From contig JAADVB010000018.1 in assembly GCA_023334545.1 (NCBI GenBank), forward strand, positions 62,001 to 126,000: a stretch of 64,000 nucleotides of DNA, given 5' to 3'. Positions 1 to 10,551 of this stretch are shown here, one piece after another; positions within the stretch are counted from its first letter, which is position 1; every line of letters starts with the position of its first letter. The stretch comes from Salisapilia sapeloensis. Lineage: Eukaryota; Oomycota; Peronosporomycetes; Peronosporales; Salisapiliaceae. The notes under the pieces were generated by a model. It was not told the origin of the DNA. It saw only the letters and a program-made list of their open reading frames with translations, and ran no database searches. The translations under genes and the position numbers were made by a program.

Positions 1-802
1 CAACAACTAGTCTGACGACTGGAACAGGTTCCGATAAGTTGTGGTGAAAGGGTAAGCGACACGATTGATCTCCGTCAATAGCTTTATGTAGTAACTCGTG
101 GCAAGCTACAACTCCATTTTCTACTATGGGCAGAAAATATCGTAGTGCGGGGATGCCATCACTGGTAACTAAGATTTGGAAGCCATAGTCAGTGCACTCG
201 TTGTATTCGTTTCCAATAGCAAGTATCGTCATGTAATCACTGTCGTTTTCACCAGTAATATGGTGAGGCCTAAGTACGATCTCGAACGTCATGCCACTAC
301 TTTCACGGTGGGGGCTTAGGACGGATGAGAAGAAGCTACTAGCAATCGTCGCTTTCGAGGAAGTCAATAGACCGAACATACTACTTGATGGATTAGATTG
401 AAGACGAATGCCAAGTTGATTATCATGCGCTTCCGTGTGGGGGTTTGTCACGCCTTTCGCAGATACTCGTAACGATCCGAACGGACATTGCAAAGATGTT
501 TTTAAATCGGCAGGACTGACTTGATATTGCTTTATTCGTCCATCCACTAGGGATGAATTGTCAAACGTATACAGACACAGTAAAGCATCACGACCTGGCT
601 CCTGAAAGAAAGCGTTCAATGCATAATCACCACGTGCAACTTGGAGTAAGGCAATCAGTGTCAAGATAATAATACCTGCCACCATCCTTTTCAGCTGGAC
701 TTTCGTTTGTGTATCATGCAAGTAAACGCTTTGAAAAAGACGTGAAAGTAAATTGGCAACTTTGATCACTTCTTGCATAATCTCTTTCAACACTACCTCC
801 AT
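1..802 (-). CDS. Membrane-anchored protein with lectin-like ectodomain, 3' truncated by the window edge
   Basis: An open frame runs from an ATG at 802 to the left edge (about 267 codons, no stop), so the C-terminus is missing. Residues about 1-40 are cytoplasmic-looking and helical. A strongly hydrophobic segment follows (MVAGIIILTLIALLQVA, about residues 40-56) and is best read as a signal anchor or uncleaved signal. After it comes a region beginning DALLCLYTFDNSSLVDG, in the style of concanavalin A/LamG-like jelly-roll domains, with repeated Cys and N-glycosylation sequons. No catalytic motif is visible. The start lies only 30 nt downstream of the stop of the next gene on the same strand, so a shared transcript or a misplaced gene boundary is possible. 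The coding frame is certain from its length and composition; the domain call is tentative. Confidence 0.6.
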   Translation of the reverse strand, partial: MEVVLKEIMQEVIKVANLLSRLFQSVYLHDTQTKVQLKRMVAGIIILTLIALLQVARGDYALNAFFQEPGRDALLCLYTFDNSSLVDGRIKQYQVSPADLKTSLQCPFGSLRVSAKGVTNPHTEAHDNQLGIRLQSNPSSSMFGLLTSSKATIASSFFSSVLSPHRESSGMTFEIVLRPHHITGENDSDYMTILAIGNEYNECTDYGFQILVTSDGIPALRYFLPIVENGVVACHELLHKAIDGDQSCRLPFHHNLSEPVPVVRLVV

Positions 803-832
803 GAAATTGAAATCTGCCGGTGACTTTCACGC

Positions 833-2719
833 TTAGGCTACTTCGTTCCATCTCGTTTCCAATTCCATCATCCTCATTTGATTTTGAAGTGGAGCAACAT
901 TGTTTGCAGCAGCACTGGCATTGCGAGATGCAATCGCAGCATCAGCACCAAAGCTCGTGTTGTACCACCCGAGACTATCGCTTCCATGCAAGTATCCATC
1001 GCCACCTCCCCAACTTAGTGCACCATCCATGATAGTAGAGGCAAGCATAGATGCTGAGTAGTTATTCGCTAGTATGGATTGCATCTGCGCTTGTTGTAGA
1101 ATTTGCAGCATCTGTGGTACGGTTTGATGCCACACTTGCTTCCTGACTCTCGCAAAAGCCAGTAGCTCGGCCAAGTCTTGCTTACTACATGCTTCACGCC
1201 ATAATGATTGCATGCGAGGAGAGTACATATCACATGCTTTACTATCACCATCGGCGACTCCATTCACTTGCATTTGGTCTGCCATAGCCGTTCCTTTGAT
1301 ATGCTTTCCATAGCACTCGGGACAAATGTTGACATGTTCAAAGCCGTACCAGAGCCGATCATCACTTACTGGTTTCCACGTCGGGCAGTTTGGAGTTGAA
1401 TGCACCTGATGTACATAATCGGAGAAGATATTAAAGACGCCCATGTCTAGCGCTTCTTCCAGCTTTTTCATGTACTCGAGAAAACGAGGTGATGCCGGAT
1501 GCAAATCACATAATTTGGGTTGCATACTTGGATTGGGAACGGCAGAAAAGAACTTGGATGCTCCAAAGGTATGTAGGATACCGTTCATGCAAGCAGGACA
1601 AATGTCAAAGTTCGAGACAGGTGAGTCGGCGAAGTTATAAAATGTATGCGATTCAATGCCTTCCTTTGAACATGGTGGGCATTGATTGACCGCAGACGAA
1701 GCGTCGAGGAACAGAGAGAAGTCTTTTCGATCGACTGCCACTACCCAGGCTACGAAAATTGGAAAATAAGACATGGCACAAGGAACCGTTCGCCCCCATT
1801 TGAGTCCCTCTGCTTCTTTAAATTCTGAAGCATACTCAGTTGGAGCGACTTCATCCAAGTAACAGGCGTGGCAGATCGTAAGACCTGGAATAGGATGCTT
1901 GGTGGTGAAAAAATGGGTATCTGACATAAGCATGGAAGAACCTTCGCACTTGAGTGGAAGCTGCATTCGGACAGTAGCGCCTTGGACGAACTCGTCCCAA
2001 GTCTTAACTTTCTGACTGCCATCTCGGATGAAGGATAGAGAAAAATCACAGATCCAGTTCGAGCCAAATTCGCTTTGAGGACGCTCATATGGTCCAAAGT
2101 GGGGGGAGATGACTGGTGAAGCAAGCACATGATCTTCGTAGCATGCTTCACAGACGACCATGCTTTGTATCTCACCTTTAACTGGAGCGAACCACCTGAC
2201 ATTGGCGCTTTTGGGAGCTCCATCTAGTCCAAGACAGTCGGGAATGCTAAGTCGATGCTTAAAGTAATCTCGAAGTTTTTCTGTAGACTGAAGTTGGAGA
2301 GCTTCAGGCCATAAAACATGCTTGATACGATGAACATGGAACATGCAGCTCTGCTCTTCATTTTCTCCCATTCCTGGATCATGATATAACTTTTCAAAAG
2401 ATTCATGAAGAGGACTTGACGCGATGTGGGTGGCATGGCAGTTCGTGCAGATAAAAGTCTTCGTGTCTTTCAATCTGAACCAGTAAGTCGCGTAATTAAG
2501 CTTGCGGCCCTCTGGACACGAGGACATAATTTCGGCACGAGGCCCGTCTGGACGTAGGTTGGATGCCATCGTGGCAGATTCAAAAGTGAGCTGCTTTGTA
2601 TCCAAAGCAATTGCATGTTTATGGAATGAGTATATAGCATGGATTTTCATGAGATAAAGAGGCTGATGGGCATTTACACGCTCTATGCCTTCATGCTGAT
2701 ACCACACTAGTTGCACCAT
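833..2719 (-). CDS. Conserved protein with five CxxC(Y) zinc-ribbon-like modules, function unknown
   Basis: Single-exon frame of 628 aa. Five modules recur at about 100-residue spacing. Each has an upstream Cys (often CP or CxG), an aromatic W/Y/F segment, then a C-x2-C pair followed by a polar helix with His or acidic residues: FICTNCHATH (about 89-98), VVCEACYEDH (188-197), TICHACYLDE (281-290), FDICPACMNG (371-380) and NICPECYGKH (464-473). This suggests five structural Zn sites. I recall similar CxxCY proteins as uncharacterised fungal and oomycete families, but I cannot name one. The last 110 residues are Gln/Ala/Asn-rich and low complexity. No signal peptide or obvious TM segment is seen. 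The start at 2719 is the first ATG of the frame; an internal Met at residue 51 (MASNLRPDG) could be the true start. Product name and function are not assigned. Confidence 0.7.
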   Translation of the reverse strand: MVQLVWYQHEGIERVNAHQPLYLMKIHAIYSFHKHAIALDTKQLTFESATMASNLRPDGPRAEIMSSCPEGRKLNYATYWFRLKDTKTFICTNCHATHIASSPLHESFEKLYHDPGMGENEEQSCMFHVHRIKHVLWPEALQLQSTEKLRDYFKHRLSIPDCLGLDGAPKSANVRWFAPVKGEIQSMVVCEACYEDHVLASPVISPHFGPYERPQSEFGSNWICDFSLSFIRDGSQKVKTWDEFVQGATVRMQLPLKCEGSSMLMSDTHFFTTKHPIPGLTICHACYLDEVAPTEYASEFKEAEGLKWGRTVPCAMSYFPIFVAWVVAVDRKDFSLFLDASSAVNQCPPCSKEGIESHTFYNFADSPVSNFDICPACMNGILHTFGASKFFSAVPNPSMQPKLCDLHPASPRFLEYMKKLEEALDMGVFNIFSDYVHQVHSTPNCPTWKPVSDDRLWYGFEHVNICPECYGKHIKGTAMADQMQVNGVADGDSKACDMYSPRMQSLWREACSKQDLAELLAFARVRKQVWHQTVPQMLQILQQAQMQSILANNYSASMLASTIMDGALSWGGGDGYLHGSDSLGWYNTSFGADAAIASRNASAAANNVAPLQNQMRMMELETRWNEVA

Positions 2720-3114
2720 GAATCCTGGCGCACGTGGCTAAAACCAGGACAATAGTTCATATGAGAGAACATTTCGGTTCAGATAGGCTTAGCTCGTACT
2801 CCAGCTTATTCTTTGCATGAGTAATACTCGGCAATAAGCCTTCCAGCAGAGATGACCACACCAAAGTAGCCAAGTCAAAACAGAGATCAATTTAATTTAT
2901 AGCAGAATAGAATGTGAATCAAGCCAAGTTTGTTCCATGACCTTTTTATTCTACCAGCACATCTTTCCATAAGCCCTTGTCGGGTGAATGCATCACCATT
3001 CAAGGATGAGTTAACAATGTCCGCCGGTAGTGACCAGGACTACGCCAGATAATTCTACGCTGATCAAAGGATGCAAATTAGGGATTGGCGGACAACGAAA
3101 CTTGGACATAAAGC
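2720..3114. other. Divergent intergenic region, about 395 bp
   Basis: This region lies between the start of the five-CxxC protein (minus strand) and the ankyrin-methyltransferase gene (plus strand). It must hold both promoters. I see AT-rich stretches around 2880-2920 but no coding frame, RNA gene or repeat that I can support. Confidence 0.4.
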
Positions 3115-4733
3115 ATGAAAGGCGAGGAAGTACTAGCGAGTGCTCGCTACGGCGACGCAGAAGAGCTTGATGGAATCTTAACCAGTGCATCAGACAATGA
3201 GAAGCAGGAGATGGTCAATTACGTGCAAAATGAAGCCAAGAATACACCTCTACACATGGGTGAGTCCATTTTAACTAGAAAATAGTCTTCTTATGATGCT
3301 AACGACGACGCTATGCTGCAGCAAGTGCAAATGGTCACACCGAGTGCGTTCAAACTCTACTCAAGCATGGTGCACAGCACCTTCCGAACGAAAGCGGCAA
3401 TTATCCACTACGTAAGTACATGCTATGACGCTCATCCTGTTATCAGATAAAGCTGACACCAATACTTTCGTGATACTTAGATTGGGCAGTACAGAATAAG
3501 CATTTGGGCGTAGTCAAGGCTTTGCTGGAGGGTGTGTCGGACATTGATGTGCTCGCTCGTAATGGCTTTGGCCGAGGTTCCATCACCGAAGCTTTCCAGT
3601 GCGAAGACCCAGATATCCGTATGACTCTTTCTATCTCTTTCGTACGTATATACTAACAATACTGTGTAGTGGCTGCCTTACTAGAGCATGGATCTGCTAC
3701 GGAAGAACGGTTAGCAGAAGGCACGGGCGTCGACGTGAACGAAGACGAGAACGAAAACGAGATGTCTGTCTCCACTACGCCTGAAAAGCCGACGATTCTG
3801 CAAGAATCGGAGCTTCACTTTAAATTTGGAGCAGGTCTCCCGACACTTAAGGCTCGAGAACTCGCGCTTGATTGGAATAAAAAAGCTTTCGGGTCGACAG
3901 CCGAGGAGGATATTACCGGTGTCACCGTCTGGTCTGCATCGCTCCTACTTAGTCGATATATCGTCGATCATGCAGACGACTTCCAGAGCAAAAGTGTCTG
4001 TGAATTAGGTGCAGGCTGTGGTGTTAGTGGTATCGCAGCATACCTCTATACGCTTGCCTCTCGTGTCGTTATTTCCGATCTCTTTGAAAGCACATTAGAA
4101 AACCTGCAGCATAACGCTAAACTCAACGAGCTCCCGTCAGAGGAAGAGGAATCTGGCTCCGAAGGATGTGATCAGTGCGGCACGTTACAGCGCTTCAGTG
4201 CCGACAACCCGGAAGGTGTGCTCATGGCATGTGCGGCCTGCCGGTCGGTCCAGTACTGCTCTCGTGAGTGTCAGAAGAAAGCGTGGAAGGGTCATAAGAC
4301 CGAGTGCAAACGTATTCGTAAGCAGCGTGAAGAGCTGCAGGCGAACAAGGCAGAGGGGAAGCTAGAGGTAGCCAAGTTGGACTGGAGCAAGCCGGAGACG
4401 TGGCCTAGTGGCTGCTTTGACGTGCTACTGGGCTCCGACCTGGTGTACCATGGCGAGATCGTGCCAGTGCTTGTAAAAGCCATCGACGGCCTCTTGTCGA
4501 ATGCTGAGGGGAGTCGATTTATCCACGTGGCGTCTCAAGCTCGAGACTCGTTAGTCGAGTTTAAAGAAGAGATGGAGCGTCTGGGCTTTGAATGCCATGT
4601 CGAAGTCCTACCAGACGAGTATAAGAAGAATCCGTTGGTTGGTGACTCGACGACTGTCGAGTTATTCGATCTGCACTTTAATGAAATGAGTGACGTGTAC
4701 TGCGTCTACACGTTCACTCGTTTGAAAAAGTAA
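3115..4733 (+). CDS. Ankyrin-repeat / class I methyltransferase fusion with an internal MYND zinc finger
   Basis: Four exons: 3115-3259, 3322-3411, 3481-3618 and 3670-4733, giving 478 aa. All introns have GT..AG ends, are 51-69 nt long and keep frame. Residues 1-135 form ankyrin repeats (for example ASANGHTECVQTLLKHGA). A Rossmann methyltransferase of the METTL21/FAM86 lysine-methyltransferase type follows. Its SAM-binding motif I is CELGAGCGVSG at about 235-245, an acidic residue sits in VVISDLFE at about 257-264, and a post-motif LLGSDLVYH is at about 377-385. Between these strands, at about 291-337, sits a complete MYND finger (CDQCG..CAACRSVQYCSRECQ..H..C). The likely role is protein lysine methylation, with ankyrin and MYND modules choosing the partner. 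The target is unknown. The stop lies 36 bp from the end of the convergent DHHC gene. Confidence 0.88.
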
Positions 4734-4769
4734 TAGAAGCGATTGATTTTTGAAATAGCTTGTCTAGTC

Positions 4770-5974
4770 TTAAGCAAATGTATGGAACGGGGAGACACTG
4801 CTCTTCGTATAGTAGCGCGGAGGAGAGCGTGTGGAGGGTAGGAGAGACAGAAGTTTCATTGGCGTCGGACCAAAGACGAGCTCCCAGTTCTTGTGCATAC
4901 TACCGCGATGGTATGGACTCTTGCGTCGGTTACCAGACAAAGCACTGCGATGGGGAGAGCTGTTTAAGTGGAACTCGATGGATGTCTATAGACAATAATA
5001 AGTACAGATAGGGAAAAGAGGATGCGGAGGAGGTACCTGGGCGGTGAGTACGAGGTAGATTTGCCAGGTCTGGAGGATACCGACTCCAATGGCTGCAGCA
5101 ACGCTCATAATAAAGATGAATTGAAGAGCAATGGCTGGTGGGATGGAACTGGAGTTGAAGAGGAAGAGGATGGTGCTGTACTGACGTCGGTTGAGCTCTC
5201 CGAACGCGGGTGTGTAGGTTACCATGGCGGCGTAGATGCTAGCAACGGATAGCCAGAACATGAGCGAGAAAAAGTAGCGGTAGTTGCCACGGCCGATGCA
5301 ATTGTTCACCCAAGGGCAGTGGTGGTCCATCGAGTCGATGCAAACGTCGCACACGGAGCAATGGTGAGCTCTTTGCGGCCGATGCGTACGACAGCTACGA
5401 CAGTAGGTGAGGCCTTTATCCGATGGAGACAGGTCTGGTGTGTCCTGAGCATGTTGCTTGGTCGTGTCAACAGCCAATGAACGAGAGATAAGGTTCGAGT
5501 CAGAGCTTTTCACGACCGAAGTCTCATCCTCGCTATCACTTTGGTCTGCTTCTTCGGATTGGATGACACCTGGGTCACTGGCAATGCTCAATGCGTAGTT
5601 GAAGTAGATGTTAAACGATAGGAAGAGCGTAGCAGCCATGTGCAGCAGGTATTGCGAGCTAGTGGCACTGATGACTGGCACTACGGCATAGGCAAAGAGC
5701 GCTGTGACGCTTAAAAAGAGTCCTATTGCAATTCGTTAGTACGTTGCAATGTACTACAGCATATATCGGAGGTCATACCAAAGCCAAAGCATGTGAGCAA
5801 TGGACCGACATGTCGAGTGAAGGAGATGCCACAGCGGATGGCCGATGCCGCCAGGAGGAATGGAATTTGCGACGGTTCACGCCATTGAGGAGAGAGGCCC
5901 ATATTCTTCCAAGGTTGACGAGAAGCAGTCGGACGTGCGCGATATCTGGAAGAAGCAAAAATAGAGCCACCCAT
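4770..5974 (-). CDS. DHHC-type protein S-acyltransferase (palmitoyltransferase)
   Basis: Three exons on the minus strand: 5974-5779, 5722-5037 and 4985-4770, giving 365 aa. Introns are 56 and 51 nt, and a CTAAC branch-like motif is visible in the first. The Cys-rich DHHC domain is complete: [16 protein letters not shown], then [17 protein letters not shown], with the catalytic DHHC Cys. Two hydrophobic segments precede it and two follow it, the usual four-TM topology. The last exon restores the conserved TSIE (TTxE) motif after TM4 and the KNWELVFGP (aPaC-like) stretch; without the splice both would be lost. The enzyme palmitoylates cytoplasmic Cys residues of membrane proteins at Golgi, ER or plasma membrane. 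A Ser/Asp-rich linker ([12 protein letters not shown]) lies before the DHHC domain. Its first exon overlaps, in another frame, a candidate upstream exon described separately. Confidence 0.9.
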
Positions 5975-7045
5975 GGTCGTCTGCCGACTCCGACCCGTTG
6001 GATTGACTTGGATCTGAACTTTTGTATGGATTTTCTATAACGGTTAAGTGTTGCATTGTAAAGTGTACCCATTTCGATAGCGTGTCGCGGAATGCTTCGT
6101 CGACAAGACGAAGATTGATGTTGCAGTCGTTTGCTCTCTCTAATGTCTTATGATTGCTGACAAGGTACTTGCCGATCTTCTTTATAGCTTTGTGCTATCT
6201 GGAAAAGTAGGGACTTGTCAACGAGATTACCATATCTTGGTGCTTCTATTAATTTGATTTTGTGGATGGAAAGTTAGGAACACGGATGATGTCGGCAACA
6301 AGGATGCACTTGAGTTGTGTAGCTGCTTCAATCTGAGACTTCCCGCACGATTTGATGAACGACTTGAACGCAAGTATTGAAATGAGGATGGGCGTTGATC
6401 GAATCTCGTACAGGAACAATGTATCTTGATTGATCGCATCTTTATTTTGGATCGGAAGGGATGCAAAGAACTCGTCTATAGTCAAAAGCACTGCTATCTA
6501 AATCAACGCAATGGACGTATGCGAGAACACGGCAGCATGGACGATACAAGACAACCCAGCAGTGAAAAAAAGTAGGCTTTCACATAGATGTCCAGTGTGG
6601 AGAGTAGACCAGTCACCAATGCATATTGAATGCTGGATTCTATAAGGGAGAGATGATATCCTTCAATGTCCCCGTGAGGTGGGTTCACCATTCGCTACCA
6701 GGTTTCTAAATGATGTATTTAAGACAGAAAAGATGCGATAAGAGATATCGAGTTATGGCTGTTGTAAAATGACAAGCATCATTGCACAGCGACTTGCGAT
6801 CAAGATGGTGTTTGCATTGACCAAATCATATTAGGATTTGTTGAACACAAAGCGAGATATGATCCAGCATGAGAAACATGAAACAATTGGAGATAGACGG
6901 GCTTGATAATATCACGTACATTAGTACAATAGCTTTGAACTATTCCTTTGCATGTTTCAATCAATAAAGCCTCTAATTTCATTATACAAAGGAAATCAGC
7001 GACTATGTCGATGTTATGCTGTGGATCAGTCCTACCTACTATCAT
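5877..7045 (-). CDS. Unidentified multi-exon gene (candidate model, ends uncertain)
   Basis: Several protein-like open stretches follow each other on the minus strand with plausible splice borders. They are about 7045-6800 (DPQHNIDIVADFLCIMKLEA), 6694-6584 (VNPPHGDIEGYHLSLIESSI), 6497-about 6284 (LLTIDEFFASLPIQNKDAIN) and 6194-5877 (KYLVSNHKTLERANDCNINL). The junction 6583/6498 (86-nt intron) and the acceptor at 6195 keep frame, but the intron near 6246-6283 would be only 38 nt and the 5' end is unresolved. Composition is helical, HEAT/armadillo-like, but I recognise no family. The final frame runs to a stop at 5877, overlapping the first DHHC exon by about 100 nt in a different frame. It may instead be spliced earlier. 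Treat this as evidence that the 1.3-kb gap is transcribed and coding, not as a finished model. Confidence 0.4.
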
Positions 7046-7301
7046 CTCATTACAATTTTTAACCGATCTTTCGCTTCAAAGGTTATATGACGGGATTATA
7101 CTAGCATGAGTAGTGCGGCTGACTATAACATAGCTTCTGCCTGTATCGATTAGTCGCAATGCTGCAGATATAGCACATTGCATTTCGATCGCTTCATGTT
7201 CAGAAATCGATTTCATATCTATGGTTTGATTGGCAGTATATCATACCTGAGCATTTTCATTGGTCATGTGAAGAGCCATTTCATATCTTTAAAAGTCGCC
7301 G

Positions 7302-9526
7302 ATGACGGTGGTAGCCAAGCATGGCGATGAGCTCTTGGTCATATCCTCCTTCCGCTTTCTAGATGCGAAGAGCAAAGACAAGAAGTTCATGTGCTACATC
7401 GGACAAAACACTGGATTCAAGTCGTATCGAATTACGTTAGATTTTAGCAAATCACGTAATCTAGAGCTCCGTCCATCATGTCCGCCTCATCATAGAGCAT
7501 CTTCGTCCTGCTCTGGAATGCAATGGGTCGGTACAATCTACCCATTTGAACGCAAATTGCTCGTATCTATTGTACCTATAGAACGACATAAAGCGTACGT
7601 TCGCGCTGAATGCAAAGTGGATAAAGTAGAGCTAAGTTCCGATCAAATCCGGGATGCCATGGATGGACTTAACACAAGGCTTCAACAAAAACTTGAACGT
7701 AACCATGAAGCTGATTGGAAAGCTGCGTTAACATTGTCAGGAAAGCACGCCATATACCAATGCAATGAACTCAATCGGCTAGCTCTACATACTCCAGATG
7801 ACTTCATGGACGTCGATTTCCCTCCTACTACAAGTTCTCTTGTCGGAAAGTGTGAAGATACTGCTTCCTCTGTATACAAGATGTGTATATGGAGGCATCT
7901 AACAGAACTTATTGATTCCTCCTGGTCTACTTCTGAATTCCATCAAAGCTCACTCGTCTGTGGGTTACCTGATCAATCCTCTTTCCTGTGTGCTCTTGAC
8001 GCGCTATCGTCCAGTCCTGATAAATACCTACCGACTATTTATCCATCCTATCATCCGCTTAATGTTAAAGTACTTCAGCCTTATCAGTTTGCATATGCTG
8101 CTGTCGCCATGCCGATATGTCGATATGGACTACAATGGGAATATGTAGTAGTGGATCTGTACCTTCCTTGCTTTCCTATCGGTACTGGTTTTATGATAGC
8201 ACAGAGCAGACAAGGCAATATTTATCCAGCAATGATCCATAAAGCATACGCAAAACATATCGGCAGCTTTGCTGTTCTTTCATCTATTCCAACTATCCAC
8301 ATACTACACGAACTCACAGGTCGACCATGGTACGTATCATGTTTAATGTTTATAGCACATCCTCAACTAATTAAACTTGTAATAGGATAAAACTGATGCC
8401 TGCAAAAGACGATGGAAGCGGTAGTCAACAGAGCCTTCAGTCCTATCTCCTCCGATGCTTTGAAATTGATTTCAGCCTTTTGATGATATCGTTTGAAGAA
8501 AGTCATATAGCGTTTCCTGTATGCAATATATCCCAGGATCATCTCGTAATACGACGCACGAACAATCTTGAGATGCACGATAGCTATTTGGACGGAAACC
8601 GGGTGCACAATGAAGGTATGAGAACGATTACTTGGGATCAGCTTTTCTCTCAAGAACCTACTTTTTATTTTTTATCTTCCAACATGGCGTACTCCTATCG
8701 AAAGCGACATCTCTTGCATGCAAAGGATCAGGAAGTGAATGTCCAATTTGTTCTGAGTGCCCCATTTACTACGAACATCGCGATGATGATCCAGATTCGT
8801 TCTTTCGATGGCTCTCGTCTTCAAAAAGAATCATATCAAGTTGAAATGGAGCAAGTCCAAAGTGACTTTACCTGCAAGACATTCACGCCGTCCCTAACTT
8901 CTATTCCAGGCTGCACTAGCGACGTTGTCGGGGATAACTGTCAGCAAACAGTAGAATTACTATTGATATTCCTATTTGCTGTCTTTATCTCAACTTTCCA
9001 CTAGATTTTGACAACGCTTGGAGAAGGAGACTACGTCTTGACAATATCTACTTTAGACCTAATAAATAATCAATTTGCAGACAGTCAACAAGCATTTTCC
9101 ATGGAGACAGTGAATGGAAATTTGGACTTGCTCCTTCAACACATTGATACCGACGTCAATGGCTTTATCTCTCTTCCGAGTCTAATTAACTTTATACTGC
9201 GAGTGGAGCGAGCACAGAGCGAGATGTGGATTGCCAAGGCGAAAGAGATGTTTCATCAGTTCGCATGTAAGGTTCCAGATCAAGCAGTTCTCGGTATTGA
9301 TCGATGTGGACTAAAAGGAGTCTACCAACATCTTTTTGCTACTCTATCGCACAAGGCACAAGAGGAAGGAGGTAGCGATATAAAGACCTTAGCTTGCATA
9401 GTGTGGGAAGATTTGCAGCTAGCTCTGCAGGTGCCAGAAGATACAAAGATAATGCATAAGGACATGTACGAAATTCTTTTGTGCGTTCATACTGACACGG
9501 AGTCAGTCTGTCTAGAAGGGTTATAA
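7302..9526 (+). CDS. Calpain-like protein, catalytically degenerate, with C-terminal EF-hand
   Basis: Three exons: 7302-8329, 8386-8950 and 9005-9526, giving 704 aa with in-frame introns of 56 and 54 nt. The middle follows the calpain protease fold in order: FMDVDFPPTTSSL (typical entry motif), the active-site helix as PDQSSFLCALDAL, WEYVVVDLYLP, and IHKAYAKHIGSFAVLSS leading to a LTGRPW stretch. The canonical catalytic Cys of GDCWFL is Ser (about residue 226), and I find no GHAY or RNPWG His/Asn motifs. A domain III/C2-like part follows (LGEGDYVLTISTL), then an EF-hand loop DTDVNGFISL. Most likely a non-proteolytic, calcium-responsive calpain homologue. The N-terminal 110 residues may be another beta-rich module. 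The start ATG has divergent candidate coding sequence close upstream. Confidence 0.8.
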
Positions 9527-9596
9527 GCAAAAATGGATGGCACTTTTTCTGTTTACTCTGACTCTTACATCTTAGCTTCTCCGATGTCGACAACAT

Positions 9597-10370
9597 CTAG
9601 AGATGCATTCGTTTCTGAAACTCTTGCGTCAATTCATCCAACGACAGATTCGAATTCTCTTGCAAGTACGTTATAAACTCTTGCGCAGATGCAGCACGTT
9701 TGCTGTTTAATGCTTGACTTTCTTGAATGTCCAAGTGTTCATTGGCATCTTGCAGAATACTTTCAGCTTCGTATTGTAGCATTCGCTTGTCATAAAACTC
9801 TGGGTCGGCTGCTCGACGCATTAGATTTAAGAATTGGTCATACTCACAACAAGCTTGAAGGATTTGGACGAAGAACGACATGCGAGTATGTCGCTGTCTG
9901 TCAGCGGAAATCTTTTGCTCTTCCTCACATCGTTTCTCGTACTCTTCCATTGTAAATCCATGCTTTTCTAAGAAACCTATTCCAGAATACATATTAGAAT
10001 TCACATCTATCCCAAGATGCAAGGCGCGTACCTTTGATGCGATCCATCGAAGACGTGACAAATTCTTGATGAAGCTGCTTCCAGTGCCTACATGACCCTA
10101 TCAATACCTCATACTTTATGCATACGATTGGAAAGAATTGCTGTACGGTTCAATCGCATCTAACTCTTCTGAGGAAGGACCTCCTTTGGTGAGCAAAGTA
10201 GCAAAAGCTGGTCCGTGCTTGTCACAAAAGTCGTCGACTTCATCCAGAAAGTCTTCACTACCGACGTAAGCTGCGACCCACTCCAAGACATCATCACCTG
10301 CCTCCATATCCTTGAGCAACGGTGTCTCGTATCTCGAAAGCATATCAATGGCATCGAACTTGGTACTCAT
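9597..10370 (-). CDS. BART-domain protein (ARL2BP / CFAP36-like)
   Basis: Three exons on the minus strand: 10370-10126, 10087-10032 and 9976-9597, giving 226 aa. The first intron is only 38 nt and the second 55 nt; both joins keep frame and rebuild a continuous BART domain. Key stretches are LEWVAAYVGSEDFLDEVDDF, HWKQLHQEFVTSSMDRIKGF and the following EKHGFTMEEYEKRCEEE. This fold binds ARL2/ARL3 GTPases; CFAP36 family members are ciliary. The C-terminal part is helical and acidic. The start Met (MSTKFDAID) is preferred over an upstream in-frame Met because conservation begins shortly after it. The 3' end is 70 bp from the convergent calpain-like gene. The choice between ARL2BP and CFAP36 cannot be settled here. 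Confidence 0.85.
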
Positions 10371-10551
10371 GGTCTGTCTTCTTCTGTTCAGAATGACGTA
10401 CGTAATCTGGATGTCGATCATAAAGAGATGATGAAACGAACGACTGTGGAAGATCTTCACGCTTCATTCAAGTACGAAGACGAGAAATATCCTCTGGACC
10501 GTAGCGTTATCCGGCCTACGCCAGTACTTGCTTAATTCTGTCATTCGCATC

